Source: Candidatus Jettenia sp.
GTDB taxonomy: Bacteria; Planctomycetota; Brocadiia; Brocadiales; Brocadiaceae
Assembly: GCA_021650895.1 (NCBI GenBank)
Contig: CP091278.1
Span: 3,687,659 to 3,751,658, forward strand
Direction of reading: 5' to 3'
DNA: 64,000 bases
A program made the translations under genes and the position numbers. The notes under the pieces are model-generated. The model was not told the origin of the DNA, searched no databases, and worked only from the letters and a program-made list of their open reading frames with translations. Numbering within the stretch: position 1 is the first letter of the stretch; each line of letters starts with the position of its first letter. Of the stretch, positions 9,471 to 18,292 are shown piece after piece.

Positions 9471-11585
9471 ATGGATGATCTTAGGAAACGTATTATTGAA
9501 TTAGAAACTGAACTCTTTAACCTCAGGGCTGAGGTTGAGAGAGCTCTAGAGCAAAATTTTGAGCTCGAGCATACAAAAAGTGCAATTCTTACTATGATGG
9601 AAGAATTACAGGATTCCCGAACAGTTATAGAAAGAGCAAAGAGTGAATTAGAGAATACCTTTGATTCCCTCCCAAATCCTATTTTTATCCACGATGAAAA
9701 ATCAAAGATTATGAGAGCAAATACCGCATATATTGAAATAGCGGGAATGCCCTTTGATCAGATTATTGGCAAACCTTACTACGAGATCTTTCCAAAAACA
9801 AAAGCTTCTTGTGAAATGTGTCTGAAGATACTGGAAACGAAAGAAAAGGTAAAAGCAGAAGAAATCTCTGTCCCGTCTTTGGGAAAGGTATTTAAGGATA
9901 CATCCTATCCAATAAAAGATAAACATGATAGGTATCTTTACTCTATTCATGTATTGGAAGATATTACCGGTTATAAAAAGGAAGTTGAGAAGACAATAAA
10001 CCAGGAGAAAGAAATAACGCGCAGTCTCCTGATGATTGCCGAAGCTACTACCTGTGCAACAGATATCGAAAAATTTATGGAGCGGGTTGTTCAGTGTGCC
10101 CAGAAGATTATGGGAAGTACTCTATGCCTTTCCTATCTCTGGGATAGTGATACCAGGATATTTAGACCCAGTCAATCAGTCGGTCTCTCTCAACACATGG
10201 TTCCTTCATTCAGAACGGAGACATTGGATGATACGATAGACTTCATCAAGAGGATACGGGAGGAGAAGAGACCAATAATCATGTATGATTCTGGATTTTA
10301 TCAATGGATTAAGGATATACAGGTGATGGCTGTTATACCGATGATAGGCAGAACAAGCTATCTTGGGCTTATTATTGTCATCTATAAGGCCCCCCGTCTG
10401 ATTACTGAAAGAGATGAGAAAATTATGGAGGGCATTTCCCATCAGGTCTCTATCGCTCTTGGAGAGGTGAAACATTACAAAGAGTCTATTCGTAAAACAA
10501 TGGAACTTTCCTATGCCATGGAAACTATCCAGGTACTCCATAAGATTGATAAGAGCATCCGTTCCTCGGTAGAACTCCAGGAAATACTGGAAACTGCCAC
10601 GCATATGATTTCAAAAATTATTTCATGCGAAAGGGTTACCATTATCCTTGTTGATAAAGAGATGAATAGATTAAGATATGCGGCCGGGTTTGGAATACCT
10701 TTTCTTTCAAAAGAGACAGGTATTTCATTCAGTGATACAGATATTACAGAGGTTATTAAAACAGGGGTACATCAGTACGTTGCTGACATAACAAAGATTG
10801 AGAGACCACGCCCCTTTGAAATAAAACTTATTGAAGAGGGGTTTCGATCCCATATAAGAGTTCCTCTGGTTGTGAGTGGTGATGTTGTCGGTGTATTAAG
10901 TATTGGTGCTAAGAGGCCGGCTGCCTTTACCCCTGCTGACTTATCTACTGTTGAGAACATAGCTACCCGGATGGCTGTAGCCATAAAGAATGCAAAATTA
11001 TTTTTTGATATGGAAGAGTTATTCCGCTTAATGATCAAATCTCTCTTCTCGATGATACATTCCGGATCTGGCTGGTTTGCTGAACATGCAAATCGGGTTG
11101 CAAGGTATGCTCTTGATATAGGGAAGGGAATGGGCCTTTCTGAAAAAGAGCTAAGGGATCTGGAGTTAAGCGGATTTCTCCATGATATAGGCAGTATAGG
11201 AACCTCCGAAGCTCTCCTGGATAAGCCAGGCAAACTCACTGATGAAGAATTAATAACAATAAGGCAGCACCCATTAAAGGGTGAAAAGATTTTAGAACCA
11301 ATAAAGCACTTAAAAGAAGCTGTCCAGGCGGTAAAATACCACCATGAGTTTTATAATGGCACTGGTTATCCTGAAGGTCTCAAGGGTGAAGCAATTCCGT
11401 TGTTTGCAAGAATTTTATCCGTTGCAGATGCCGTAGATGCAATGGGTATGGATAGACCGTACCGGAAGAGAAGATCTGCAGATGATATTGTTACTGAGTT
11501 GAAAAGATGCTCAAGAATACAGTTTGATCCAAAAGTAGTAGATACCTTTCTCAAGATGTATCCAGGCGAAAGTTACTATGGGTAA
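9471..11585 (+). CDS. PAS-GAF-GAF-HD-GYP sensor phosphodiesterase
   Basis: This is a soluble signalling protein that probably hydrolyses cyclic di-GMP under sensory control. A coiled coil (1-65) is followed by PAS (about 62-170), two GAF domains (about 180-335 and 355-515) and an HD-GYP domain (about 535-695). The HD-GYP part keeps HD (GFLHDIG), HPLKGE, HHEFYNGTGYPEGLKGE and ADAVDAMGMDRPYR. The usual HDIGKIG is HDIGSIG here, so a conserved Lys is replaced by Ser, and the D of DGTGYP is N; activity may be altered. There is no membrane segment. Its stop overlaps the start of the next HD-GYP gene by 8 bases, which implies translational coupling. Confidence 0.88.
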   Translation: MDDLRKRIIELETELFNLRAEVERALEQNFELEHTKSAILTMMEELQDSRTVIERAKSELENTFDSLPNPIFIHDEKSKIMRANTAYIEIAGMPFDQIIGKPYYEIFPKTKASCEMCLKILETKEKVKAEEISVPSLGKVFKDTSYPIKDKHDRYLYSIHVLEDITGYKKEVEKTINQEKEITRSLLMIAEATTCATDIEKFMERVVQCAQKIMGSTLCLSYLWDSDTRIFRPSQSVGLSQHMVPSFRTETLDDTIDFIKRIREEKRPIIMYDSGFYQWIKDIQVMAVIPMIGRTSYLGLIIVIYKAPRLITERDEKIMEGISHQVSIALGEVKHYKESIRKTMELSYAMETIQVLHKIDKSIRSSVELQEILETATHMISKIISCERVTIILVDKEMNRLRYAAGFGIPFLSKETGISFSDTDITEVIKTGVHQYVADITKIERPRPFEIKLIEEGFRSHIRVPLVVSGDVVGVLSIGAKRPAAFTPADLSTVENIATRMAVAIKNAKLFFDMEELFRLMIKSLFSMIHSGSGWFAEHANRVARYALDIGKGMGLSEKELRDLELSGFLHDIGSIGTSEALLDKPGKLTDEELITIRQHPLKGEKILEPIKHLKEAVQAVKYHHEFYNGTGYPEGLKGEAIPLFARILSVADAVDAMGMDRPYRKRRSADDIVTELKRCSRIQFDPKVVDTFLKMYPGESYYG

Positions 11586-14500
11586 GAATTTTACTAAAGG
11601 TATAACCTTTCAATGTATGCTTGCTCTTATTTTCATAGTAATTTTCGGTGTAGCCTCATACGTTATTTTCTCCAGGGGTATAGCGCACACAAGGGCTAAT
11701 GCTGCACAGATTAACACCGGCAGCAGTTTACGTATGCTGTCTCAACATGCAGCAATATACTCCTTGCGTTTAATTAATAGCCAGAATAAGAGTGAGAGAA
11801 AGAAGTGTCGTCAGGAGTTACTGACCATCGCGAAACATATTGAAAATTCTCACCATAGGTTAATTCATGGTAACCCAGATATGAATTTCTCTGGTAAGCT
11901 TTCACCTCACCTGCAGCTTCTATACTTTCATCCTCCCATACTCCTCGATAAACAGATACGTGACTACATTGTTGAAATTAATGCATTGGCATATGACACA
12001 GATAGCAGGCTTATTCGGAATAATCCTCATTTCCGCTATATCCTTACGGCATCTACATCCAAACTTCTTGAATCTCTCAATACGGTAATAAAAGAATATG
12101 AGAAAGAGAGTGAAGCGGGCAGTGCTTACTTGCATAGAGTAGGAATAGGGGTGTTGTGTTTTATCCTCTTTACCTTGTGTATGGGAGTGTTGTTCGTTTT
12201 TCGGCCTGTTATTTTCTGCTTCCGACGTGTTAAAAACGGAAAAGGGGTTATGAACAATCTTGCGGGAATTCAGGAAGATAGTACCGGACAAAAGCGAACG
12301 GAAGCATTATTAAGCGAAGCCAATCAAAAACTCCATGCGATTGTTCATACTTCGCCATTGGCTATCATATCCATGGATACTGATAGAAATATCAGAAGTT
12401 GGAATACGACTGCTGAGCGGATTTTTGGCTGGACTGAGCAAGAAGTGCTCGGTTTTCCTTTCCCTGGTATTTTCAGTGAAGCGTGCGAAGACTTACGTAT
12501 GTTGCAGGACCGTGTGCTCCAGGGTGGTTTATTTACGAGTACAGAGGTATGCGGAATAAGGCGGGATGGTTTACCTATTGACATGAGTATCTCGATGTCA
12601 CCATTATATGATGGCGCTGGTAATATCAACGGCGTTATGAGTTTAATTGATGATATTACTGAACGTAAGAGGGTCGTACAACGTTTCAATGTCCGGATTG
12701 AAGTGGCACGGGCATTGGCAGAATCTGCTACACCTCATGAGGCTTTTTCGAAAGCTATCCAGGCTATTTGCGAAGGTTTTACATGGGACCTGGGTGGAAT
12801 TTGGATAGTGGACCAGCAAGATACCGTTTTGCGTTGTTTGGATATCTGGCATTTGCCATCGGTGGAAGTGCGAAAATTTGAGATAGCTGCACGAGAAACT
12901 ACCTTCTCCCCTGGTGTTGATTTATTGGGACATGTCTGGGTAAGCGGGAAGTCTGTCTGGATTTCCGATATTACTAAGGATGCTTATTTCCTTAGATCAG
13001 GAATTACGGGCGAAGAGATGTTTCAGGGAGCATGTTGTTTTCCTCTTAAGAATAAGAATGAAGTCCTTGGTGTTATGGCGCTCTTTAGTTGCGAAACGAA
13101 ACAATGTGATAATGACTTATGGTGTATGATGGCTGATATTGGTAATCAAATTGGTATAGGTATTGAGCGAAAACAGGCTGAGGAAAGTATAAAAGAGGAG
13201 GCGCGGGTGAACAGTGCGCTTCTGCATGTAGCAAAGGTGATTGGTACGATTCTTAATCCGGATGAGGTACTAAGAAAAATTGTGGAGATTGTTCCCAGGG
13301 TTTCGGACATCGATAGGTGTGGTATCCTCCTCTGGGATGAAAAACAGAATGCCTTTTTGCCAGCCCAGGTCTGGGGAATTGAGAAATCGCTGATGCTGGA
13401 TTTCTATCAACTGAAATTTCAACCTGGGATACCACTGATAGACTTGCTCCTCAATGGTGAAATAGTGGTAGTTGATAACGCTATGGAAAACGCTATTCTT
13501 CCAAAGGATTTAGCAAAGACATTTGGTTCGAAGTCTATGATAGTTATCCCTATTGTAAGCAGAGATAAGGTTATTGGTGTTATAGGTGTTGATAGGGTAG
13601 GTACTTCAAGACCATTTAAGGAACGAGAAAAAGTATTCCTCCAGGGAATTTCCCATCAGTTAGCTATTGCTATAGACAATGCAAGGCTTTACCGGGAAGT
13701 AGTAGATAGATCTATAGAATTAAGCCAAAAGGTAGAAACTATCAAGATCATGCATGAGATCGAGAGAAGCATCTTGTCAGCCCTGGAAAGTGATGAGATT
13801 TTAGAGACATCGACACGGATGGTATCCAAGCTTATTCCTTCTGATAGGGTCACCATTGCGATGATTGATAAGGAAATGAATGCGTTTGTCTATAAGGCAG
13901 GATTTGGAATAAAACTGACGAAAGGTAGCAGTATTCCTTTCGAGGATACCTCGGCTACAGATATTATAAAAACGAGAAGGCCTACATTTATATCAGATAT
14001 GGCGATAAAAGAAAAGCTGTTACCGTTGGAAGAAGCGCTTCTGTATGAAGGGTATCGTTCACAAATAAGAGTTCCATTAATTGTTAAGGATGAGATAATA
14101 GGCTTGCTTAGCGTGGGAAGTAAACGGGTCGCTGCCTTTACCCCAGAACATCTTTCTATCATAGAAAGGATAGCAGATCAAATAGCTGTGGCGTTAGAGA
14201 ATGCACGGCTTGTATTAGATTTGAAAGAGATGCTTTTTGGGGCAGTAAAAACACTCTCGGTAGCTATAGATGCTAAATCTCCCTGGACTGCAGGTCATTC
14301 CGAACGTGTTACAAAATATGCTGTTGCTATAGGAAGGGAATTAGGTCTATTTGAAAATATGCTAAAAAATCTGGAGTTGGCAGGTCTTCTCCATGATATT
14401 GGTAAGATAGGAACCTACGAGATAATTCTCGATAAGCCAGGCGGGCTTACTGATGAAGAGTTAAAGATCATGCGGGAACATCCATCAAAGGGTGTAGAGA

Positions 14501-14787
14501 TTTTAGTGCCGATAAAACACTTAAGAGAAATTATTCCCGTAGTAAAGCACCATCACGAGTCTTACGATGGTACTGGTTATCCTGAAGGTCTTAAGGGTGA
14601 GAAAATTCCATTCCTTTCAAGGATATTAACCGTTGCAGATGCAATAGATGCAATGGGAGAGGACAGGCCTTATCGGAATAAAAAACCGAGAGATGATATC
14701 GTTAAGGAATTGAAAAGATGTTCAGGGAAACAATTTGATCCAAAGGTGATTGATGCTTTTTTAAAGGTTGTTCAAAAAGTAGAATAG
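11578..14787 (+). CDS. Membrane sensor HD-GYP protein (PilJ/NarX-like, PAS, three GAF)
   Basis: This is a 1069-residue membrane-anchored probable cyclic di-GMP phosphodiesterase. TM1 is at about 8-30 and TM2 at about 190-212. The periplasmic part between them begins INTGSSLRMLSQHAAIYSLRLI, which matches the PilJ/NarX-like sensor signature (N.AGSLRM.S) whose counterpart in NarX binds nitrate and nitrite. A PAS (about 250-365), three GAF domains (about 375-530, 545-700 and 720-880) and a complete HD-GYP domain (about 890-1060) follow. The last has HDIGKIGTYE, HPSKGVE, HHESYDGTGYPEGLKGE and ADAIDAMGEDRPYR. All expected metal ligands are visible. It overlaps the preceding HD-GYP gene by 8 bases. 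Nitrate or nitrite as ligand is inference only. Confidence 0.88.
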   Translation: MGKNFTKGITFQCMLALIFIVIFGVASYVIFSRGIAHTRANAAQINTGSSLRMLSQHAAIYSLRLINSQNKSERKKCRQELLTIAKHIENSHHRLIHGNPDMNFSGKLSPHLQLLYFHPPILLDKQIRDYIVEINALAYDTDSRLIRNNPHFRYILTASTSKLLESLNTVIKEYEKESEAGSAYLHRVGIGVLCFILFTLCMGVLFVFRPVIFCFRRVKNGKGVMNNLAGIQEDSTGQKRTEALLSEANQKLHAIVHTSPLAIISMDTDRNIRSWNTTAERIFGWTEQEVLGFPFPGIFSEACEDLRMLQDRVLQGGLFTSTEVCGIRRDGLPIDMSISMSPLYDGAGNINGVMSLIDDITERKRVVQRFNVRIEVARALAESATPHEAFSKAIQAICEGFTWDLGGIWIVDQQDTVLRCLDIWHLPSVEVRKFEIAARETTFSPGVDLLGHVWVSGKSVWISDITKDAYFLRSGITGEEMFQGACCFPLKNKNEVLGVMALFSCETKQCDNDLWCMMADIGNQIGIGIERKQAEESIKEEARVNSALLHVAKVIGTILNPDEVLRKIVEIVPRVSDIDRCGILLWDEKQNAFLPAQVWGIEKSLMLDFYQLKFQPGIPLIDLLLNGEIVVVDNAMENAILPKDLAKTFGSKSMIVIPIVSRDKVIGVIGVDRVGTSRPFKEREKVFLQGISHQLAIAIDNARLYREVVDRSIELSQKVETIKIMHEIERSILSALESDEILETSTRMVSKLIPSDRVTIAMIDKEMNAFVYKAGFGIKLTKGSSIPFEDTSATDIIKTRRPTFISDMAIKEKLLPLEEALLYEGYRSQIRVPLIVKDEIIGLLSVGSKRVAAFTPEHLSIIERIADQIAVALENARLVLDLKEMLFGAVKTLSVAIDAKSPWTAGHSERVTKYAVAIGRELGLFENMLKNLELAGLLHDIGKIGTYEIILDKPGGLTDEELKIMREHPSKGVEILVPIKHLREIIPVVKHHHESYDGTGYPEGLKGEKIPFLSRILTVADAIDAMGEDRPYRNKKPRDDIVKELKRCSGKQFDPKVIDAFLKVVQKVE

Positions 14788-14822
14788 GTTTTTCTTTATG
14801 AATATGCTGTAGGAAAAATGGA

Positions 14823-15632
14823 TTGAACATAAGCAAAAGGAGCATAAAATCAGGTATATTTCATGTATGTATCATTATAGGCGCCGTCTTATTTTTTGGA
14901 TTTTTTACTATAGTTGAAGCGAGACATCTGAAACTCTACGGTCCAAAAAGACCCGAAAAAGGTGTTACCTGGGTGACATACACCAATGACTTTATCCCCT
15001 CTTCTGTTGTCCCTTCATCGGCAGGGGATGTTGGCAATGTTCTGTTTCATGAAATTGAAATAGAAACAGGTATTACCGACCGATGGTCACAGTCGGTGTA
15101 TTTTGATGGTGACACTCAATTTGAAAGCCCCGATTCACACGATAACAATACCAAACTTACTCTGATAAAAACAGAGTTTAATTTTGCCGTATTTGAGTCT
15201 AACTTTTTTGATTTTCGTCTCAATAATGAATGGGCATTCAATACAGGAAATTATTCAGACCCTCTTGCAGAGGAGAAATATTCAGATAGCATCGAGTTAA
15301 GGCCTATATTCTCAAAATCTATACATTCATTTACTCTTATAGTTGGCCCGGGGTTCTTCTATCGATATACGGAAGAACCAAGAGAACTCACGTATTTCTA
15401 TGCAAATGCAATTCAGTATAGTCCTTCAGACAAAGTAACGATTGGATTAGAATTCCATGGAGATTTGGGCGGTCTGAGAACATCTTCAGAACACTCTCAT
15501 TTTCTTGTCCCCAATATCGATATTCAGCTACACGAAAAGATACTGTTGAGTATCGGTATTGGGATAGGATTAAATGACCAAAGCGAAGATTATGTATTCA
15601 GAAATTCATTACAGTTCAGTTACCAGTGGTAA
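14823..15632 (+). CDS. Putative outer-membrane beta-barrel protein
   Basis: I do not recognise a specific family. The 269-residue product has an N-terminal hydrophobic export segment (about 13-34, ending VEARHLKLYG) and then alternating hydrophobic strands rich in aromatic residues (TELRPIF-type repeats, FFYRYTEE, KVTIGLEFHGDLGG). It ends with SLQFSYQW, a terminal aromatic residue typical of outer-membrane barrels. The start is a TTG at 14823; AGGA lies about 9 bases before it, and an ATG just upstream is followed at once by a stop. It follows the HD-GYP gene by 35 bases and may be cotranscribed with it. Confidence 0.6.
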   Translation: MNISKRSIKSGIFHVCIIIGAVLFFGFFTIVEARHLKLYGPKRPEKGVTWVTYTNDFIPSSVVPSSAGDVGNVLFHEIEIETGITDRWSQSVYFDGDTQFESPDSHDNNTKLTLIKTEFNFAVFESNFFDFRLNNEWAFNTGNYSDPLAEEKYSDSIELRPIFSKSIHSFTLIVGPGFFYRYTEEPRELTYFYANAIQYSPSDKVTIGLEFHGDLGGLRTSSEHSHFLVPNIDIQLHEKILLSIGIGIGLNDQSEDYVFRNSLQFSYQW

Positions 15633-15717
15633 TTTCTTGAAGATATGAATCTATAACGGACACCGTGATAGGTTGATATACAAATGTCCTGCCTTTTTTC
15701 ATCGCATGTTCCACAAT

Positions 15718-16278
15718 TTATTGCCTTTTATATTTTCCCATCAACTGGCCCTCGGCTATGATGTGCCCTTCCATTGCCTTCAGTAATTGTTGTTTCGTAA
15801 TACCAGCGTCGAGATTAATTTCTGTATCCAGGGCATAGAGCTTGAAATAGTATCTGTGTGTACCACTGGGTGGACAGGGCCCGCCATAACCAATTTTCTT
15901 GAAATCGGTTATTCCTTGTTTAGCACCATTTTCAAAGGTCTTTTGGTGCGGCCTGTTTTCTGGTAGCCCTTGAATATTCGCCGGCAGATTAAAGAGTACC
16001 CAGTGAACCCATGTTCCCATGGGTGCATCTGGATCATCACAGATAAGAGCAAGGCTCTTTGTCCCGTTGGGAACAGAATTCCATGATAAGGGAGGTGAGA
16101 TATCCTCTCCGTCACAGGTATACTTTTGCGGTATCATGCCTCCTTCCTCGAAGGCTGGACTTTTTATTTCAATTTTCATTTTTTGTTCTCCTGTTATATT
16201 GGCATGAGATTGATTTTTGCTTTGACAAAAGCAAAGGGTAATAAGTGTGATGAACAAGCAACAAATTTTTTTAACCAT
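15718..16278 (-). CDS. Exported YbhB/YbcL-family PEBP (Raf kinase inhibitor-like)
   Basis: The protein is a phosphatidylethanolamine-binding-protein homologue; the biochemical role of bacterial YbhB/YbcL proteins is poorly defined. From the ATG at 16278 it has 186 residues. MVKKICCLFITLITLCFCQSKNQSHA is an export signal. The mature part has all family blocks: IKSPAFEEGGMIPQKYTCDGEDISPPLSW, SLALICDDPDAPMGTWVHWVLFNLP and GYGGPCPPSGTHRYYFKLYALD, containing the DPDxP and GxHR ligand-site motifs. A TTG five codons upstream (16293) is an alternative start. The gene is convergent with the beta-barrel gene and stands alone. Confidence 0.88.
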   Translation of the reverse strand: MVKKICCLFITLITLCFCQSKNQSHANITGEQKMKIEIKSPAFEEGGMIPQKYTCDGEDISPPLSWNSVPNGTKSLALICDDPDAPMGTWVHWVLFNLPANIQGLPENRPHQKTFENGAKQGITDFKKIGYGGPCPPSGTHRYYFKLYALDTEINLDAGITKQQLLKAMEGHIIAEGQLMGKYKRQ

Positions 16279-16355
16279 AGGTAATTTTCCCAATCAATGA
16301 GTGTGTTTGGATAAGGGCCTATCCGAGACTTTTATAGGTTTTCGGATAGACTCTG

Positions 16356-16485
16356 AGAGAATGTCTGAAAAGATGCTATGGTGGATTCGCTCTGATTAAT
16401 CCACCCCACCGGTAATTCTATAATGAGTAGGGTGGATTAAGGCGCTGTCTTTTGCGCTGAATCCATCACTTTTCAGACAGTCTCT
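16356..16485. repeat. MITE-like inverted-repeat element, 130 bp
   Basis: Terminal inverted repeats of about 20 bp (AGAGAATGTCTGAAAAGATG and its imperfect complement CATCACTTTTCAGACAGTCTCT at the other end) flank two internal hairpins. These are built on GGTGGATT/AATCCACC and on GCGC around 16443-16457. A separate small palindrome, CTATCCGA/TCGGATAG, lies just upstream at about 16318-16348. No other complete copy is in the window. Confidence 0.55.
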
Positions 16486-16625
16486 AAATTTCTGCGATAA
16501 ATTATAACTATCATAAATTACCCTTTATGTCAATTTATAGTATCTAATAGACGAAACCGAACATGGTGAAAGTAGAATCTTGGTTGTATGCAGGTGTATA
16601 GAACGTATGGAATCCTTAAATATGC

Positions 16626-16752
16626 CATTGCGAGGAGTGAAGCGGTTGCGAGGCGAAAGCTGAAGCAAACCCAGAGATTCCTTGCTGATACGCCCGGAAC
16701 AGGCTCCACAATCTCTGCCTTTGGGATTGCTTCGGACAATACCCTCGCAATG
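16626..16752. repeat. CATTGCGAGG palindromic repeat
   Basis: The stretch opens with CATTGCGAGGAG and closes with ACCCTCGCAATG, so it is an imperfect palindrome of 127 bp. The right half (GGGATTGCTTCGGACAATAC) matches the interior of the 192-bp MITEs at 7925 and 39268. It looks like an independent member of the family that supplied the interior of those MITEs. Confidence 0.6.
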
Positions 16753-16818
16753 ACTGGCTATAGATAAATTCAATAGAATTACGGTATACAAAGCTTACCT
16801 ATCAAGGTATTATTGAGC

Positions 16819-16957
16819 CAGGGTGGCACTGACAAACTTTGTTTGTCAGTGTATGATATTCCCCATTCGCGCGGATATGGAAACAAACATGGACAAACCA
16901 GTTTGTCCGTGCCACCCTGAGCCCGCTTGCACAAAATGAAAATTCCTGTACATCAAG
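16819..16957 (-). repeat. Double-hairpin intergenic repeat, copy 2
   Basis: This copy is inverted relative to 32251-32396. The ends CAGGGTGGCAC and GTGCCACCCTG are an 11-bp terminal inverted repeat. Inside each end sits a hairpin, one on CACTGACAAA/TTTGTCAGTG and one on GGACAAAC/GTTTGTCC. The shared leader (AGCGGG, AATTTTCAT, AGGAATTTT on the minus strand) extends the homology to 16957. Confidence 0.7.
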
Positions 16958-16972
16958 TTACTATTGAGTAAC

Positions 16973-17015
16973 AAAAGAATAATTACTGGAGTATTTCTCG
17001 CTAAGTTATCTATAG
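16973..17015. repeat. Short dispersed repeat, copy 1
   Basis: AAAAGAATAA, then ATTTCTC, then TAAGTTATCTATAG recur with the same spacing at 31023-31064. The remaining gap to the permease gene at 17126 holds nothing recognisable. Confidence 0.45.
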
Positions 17016-17125
17016 GTAGTTTTCGTTAGTTAAGGATATGTTCGGTTTCATCCTTTGGATACTATAGGAGAATAGAAGGTCAAAGGAGAATAAAATATGG
17101 ATAAAAAAGTATCGGGATAACGAGA

Positions 17126-18292
17126 CTACCTTGCCCTTAATGCTTCTACGATATTCATTTTTGATGCACGGTACGCTGGAAGAACTCCTCCGGTAAAACC
17201 CATAATCAGGGAAAAGATTATAGATTTATAGGCAATTTCCGTGGTTAAGGTAAATGAGAATGCAAGTTCCGAAAAGGTTTGCCAGTTAAGGGTTGATATA
17301 GTGAGGAATTGCATGAAAGAGGCAAAAAAGAGCCCCAGAGATCCACCGATAAAGCTCATCAACATGGACTCCATCAGAAAGGCAACCAGGATACTCATTC
17401 GTTGAAACCCGATTGCTCGTAATGTGCCAATCTCGCTGATACGATTTGCCACCGCAGCATACATGGTAATCGTTGCTCCAATCATTGCGCCAATTGAAAA
17501 TATTGCTGTTAGAGATAATCCCAATATGCTGAGAAATTTAGTCATGAGTTCTGATTGATCAGCGTAATATTTTACTTCCCGCTTCGCCTCTAGCGTCAGT
17601 CTTGGATCGTTCTCGATTCTCTCCTTAAGTTTATTAAATTCTGCATAGTCATGAAGTTTAAAGGTAATGGATGAATAGACGGGTCTACGGAATGCTTGCA
17701 TAAACTGATCGGTATCTCCCCATATCTCTGAACTAAATCCGGTATTGCCTGCACTAAATATACCCACGATAGTCCAATTCCTCATACCAAAATAGAGTTT
17801 TTCACCAATATCGCATCCCTTAAATCTCCTTGCAATGCTTTCACCTACAGCAATTTCTGATGATCCCATTTTTGGCATACGGCCTTTAACCAATTTTATC
17901 TGTTGCCTCAGGAAGAGAGACTGATTGCTAATTCCTCTAATGGTAACATTTGAAGGTTTTTCACTTCTCCTTTTCTGTAAGTTTATGATAACTACCATTT
18001 CTTTGGAGACGAGCCTTTGTCCGTTTTCTCCGATTGCGATTTCGGGCTGAGTTTCGACAACGGAGGCCTGATACCTGTCTATTCCGCTTTGTATCTCAGA
18101 ATTGGAAGCACGCCGGAGGACAATTACATTATCATACGAACCTGTATTTACGAGGGTTTTACGAAGGCCCTCAGCAAGCATGAGGGTTGTGGCAAAAACA
18201 AAGGTCACAAGCGCCATTCCCAAAGTAGTCAGAGTGGTTGTAAGACGCCTTGTACTGAGATTGCGGAGGCTATATGATACGGGTATACTCAT
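17126..18292 (-). CDS. ABC transporter permease, MacB/FtsX type (second permease)
   Basis: This is an inner-membrane permease of a MacB/LolCE-type system acting on periplasmic or envelope substrates. The 388-residue protein has one N-terminal membrane helix (about 20-42), a large periplasmic MacB-type domain, and three C-terminal helices (about 262-285, 307-333 and 350-375) in the FtsX domain. The conserved cytoplasmic stretch ANRISEIGTLRAIGFQRMSIL and the ending GGVLPAYRASKMNIVEALRAR are typical. It starts directly after the stop of the other permease gene. Substrate unknown. Confidence 0.88.
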   Translation of the reverse strand: MSIPVSYSLRNLSTRRLTTTLTTLGMALVTFVFATTLMLAEGLRKTLVNTGSYDNVIVLRRASNSEIQSGIDRYQASVVETQPEIAIGENGQRLVSKEMVVIINLQKRRSEKPSNVTIRGISNQSLFLRQQIKLVKGRMPKMGSSEIAVGESIARRFKGCDIGEKLYFGMRNWTIVGIFSAGNTGFSSEIWGDTDQFMQAFRRPVYSSITFKLHDYAEFNKLKERIENDPRLTLEAKREVKYYADQSELMTKFLSILGLSLTAIFSIGAMIGATITMYAAVANRISEIGTLRAIGFQRMSILVAFLMESMLMSFIGGSLGLFFASFMQFLTISTLNWQTFSELAFSFTLTTEIAYKSIIFSLIMGFTGGVLPAYRASKMNIVEALRAR

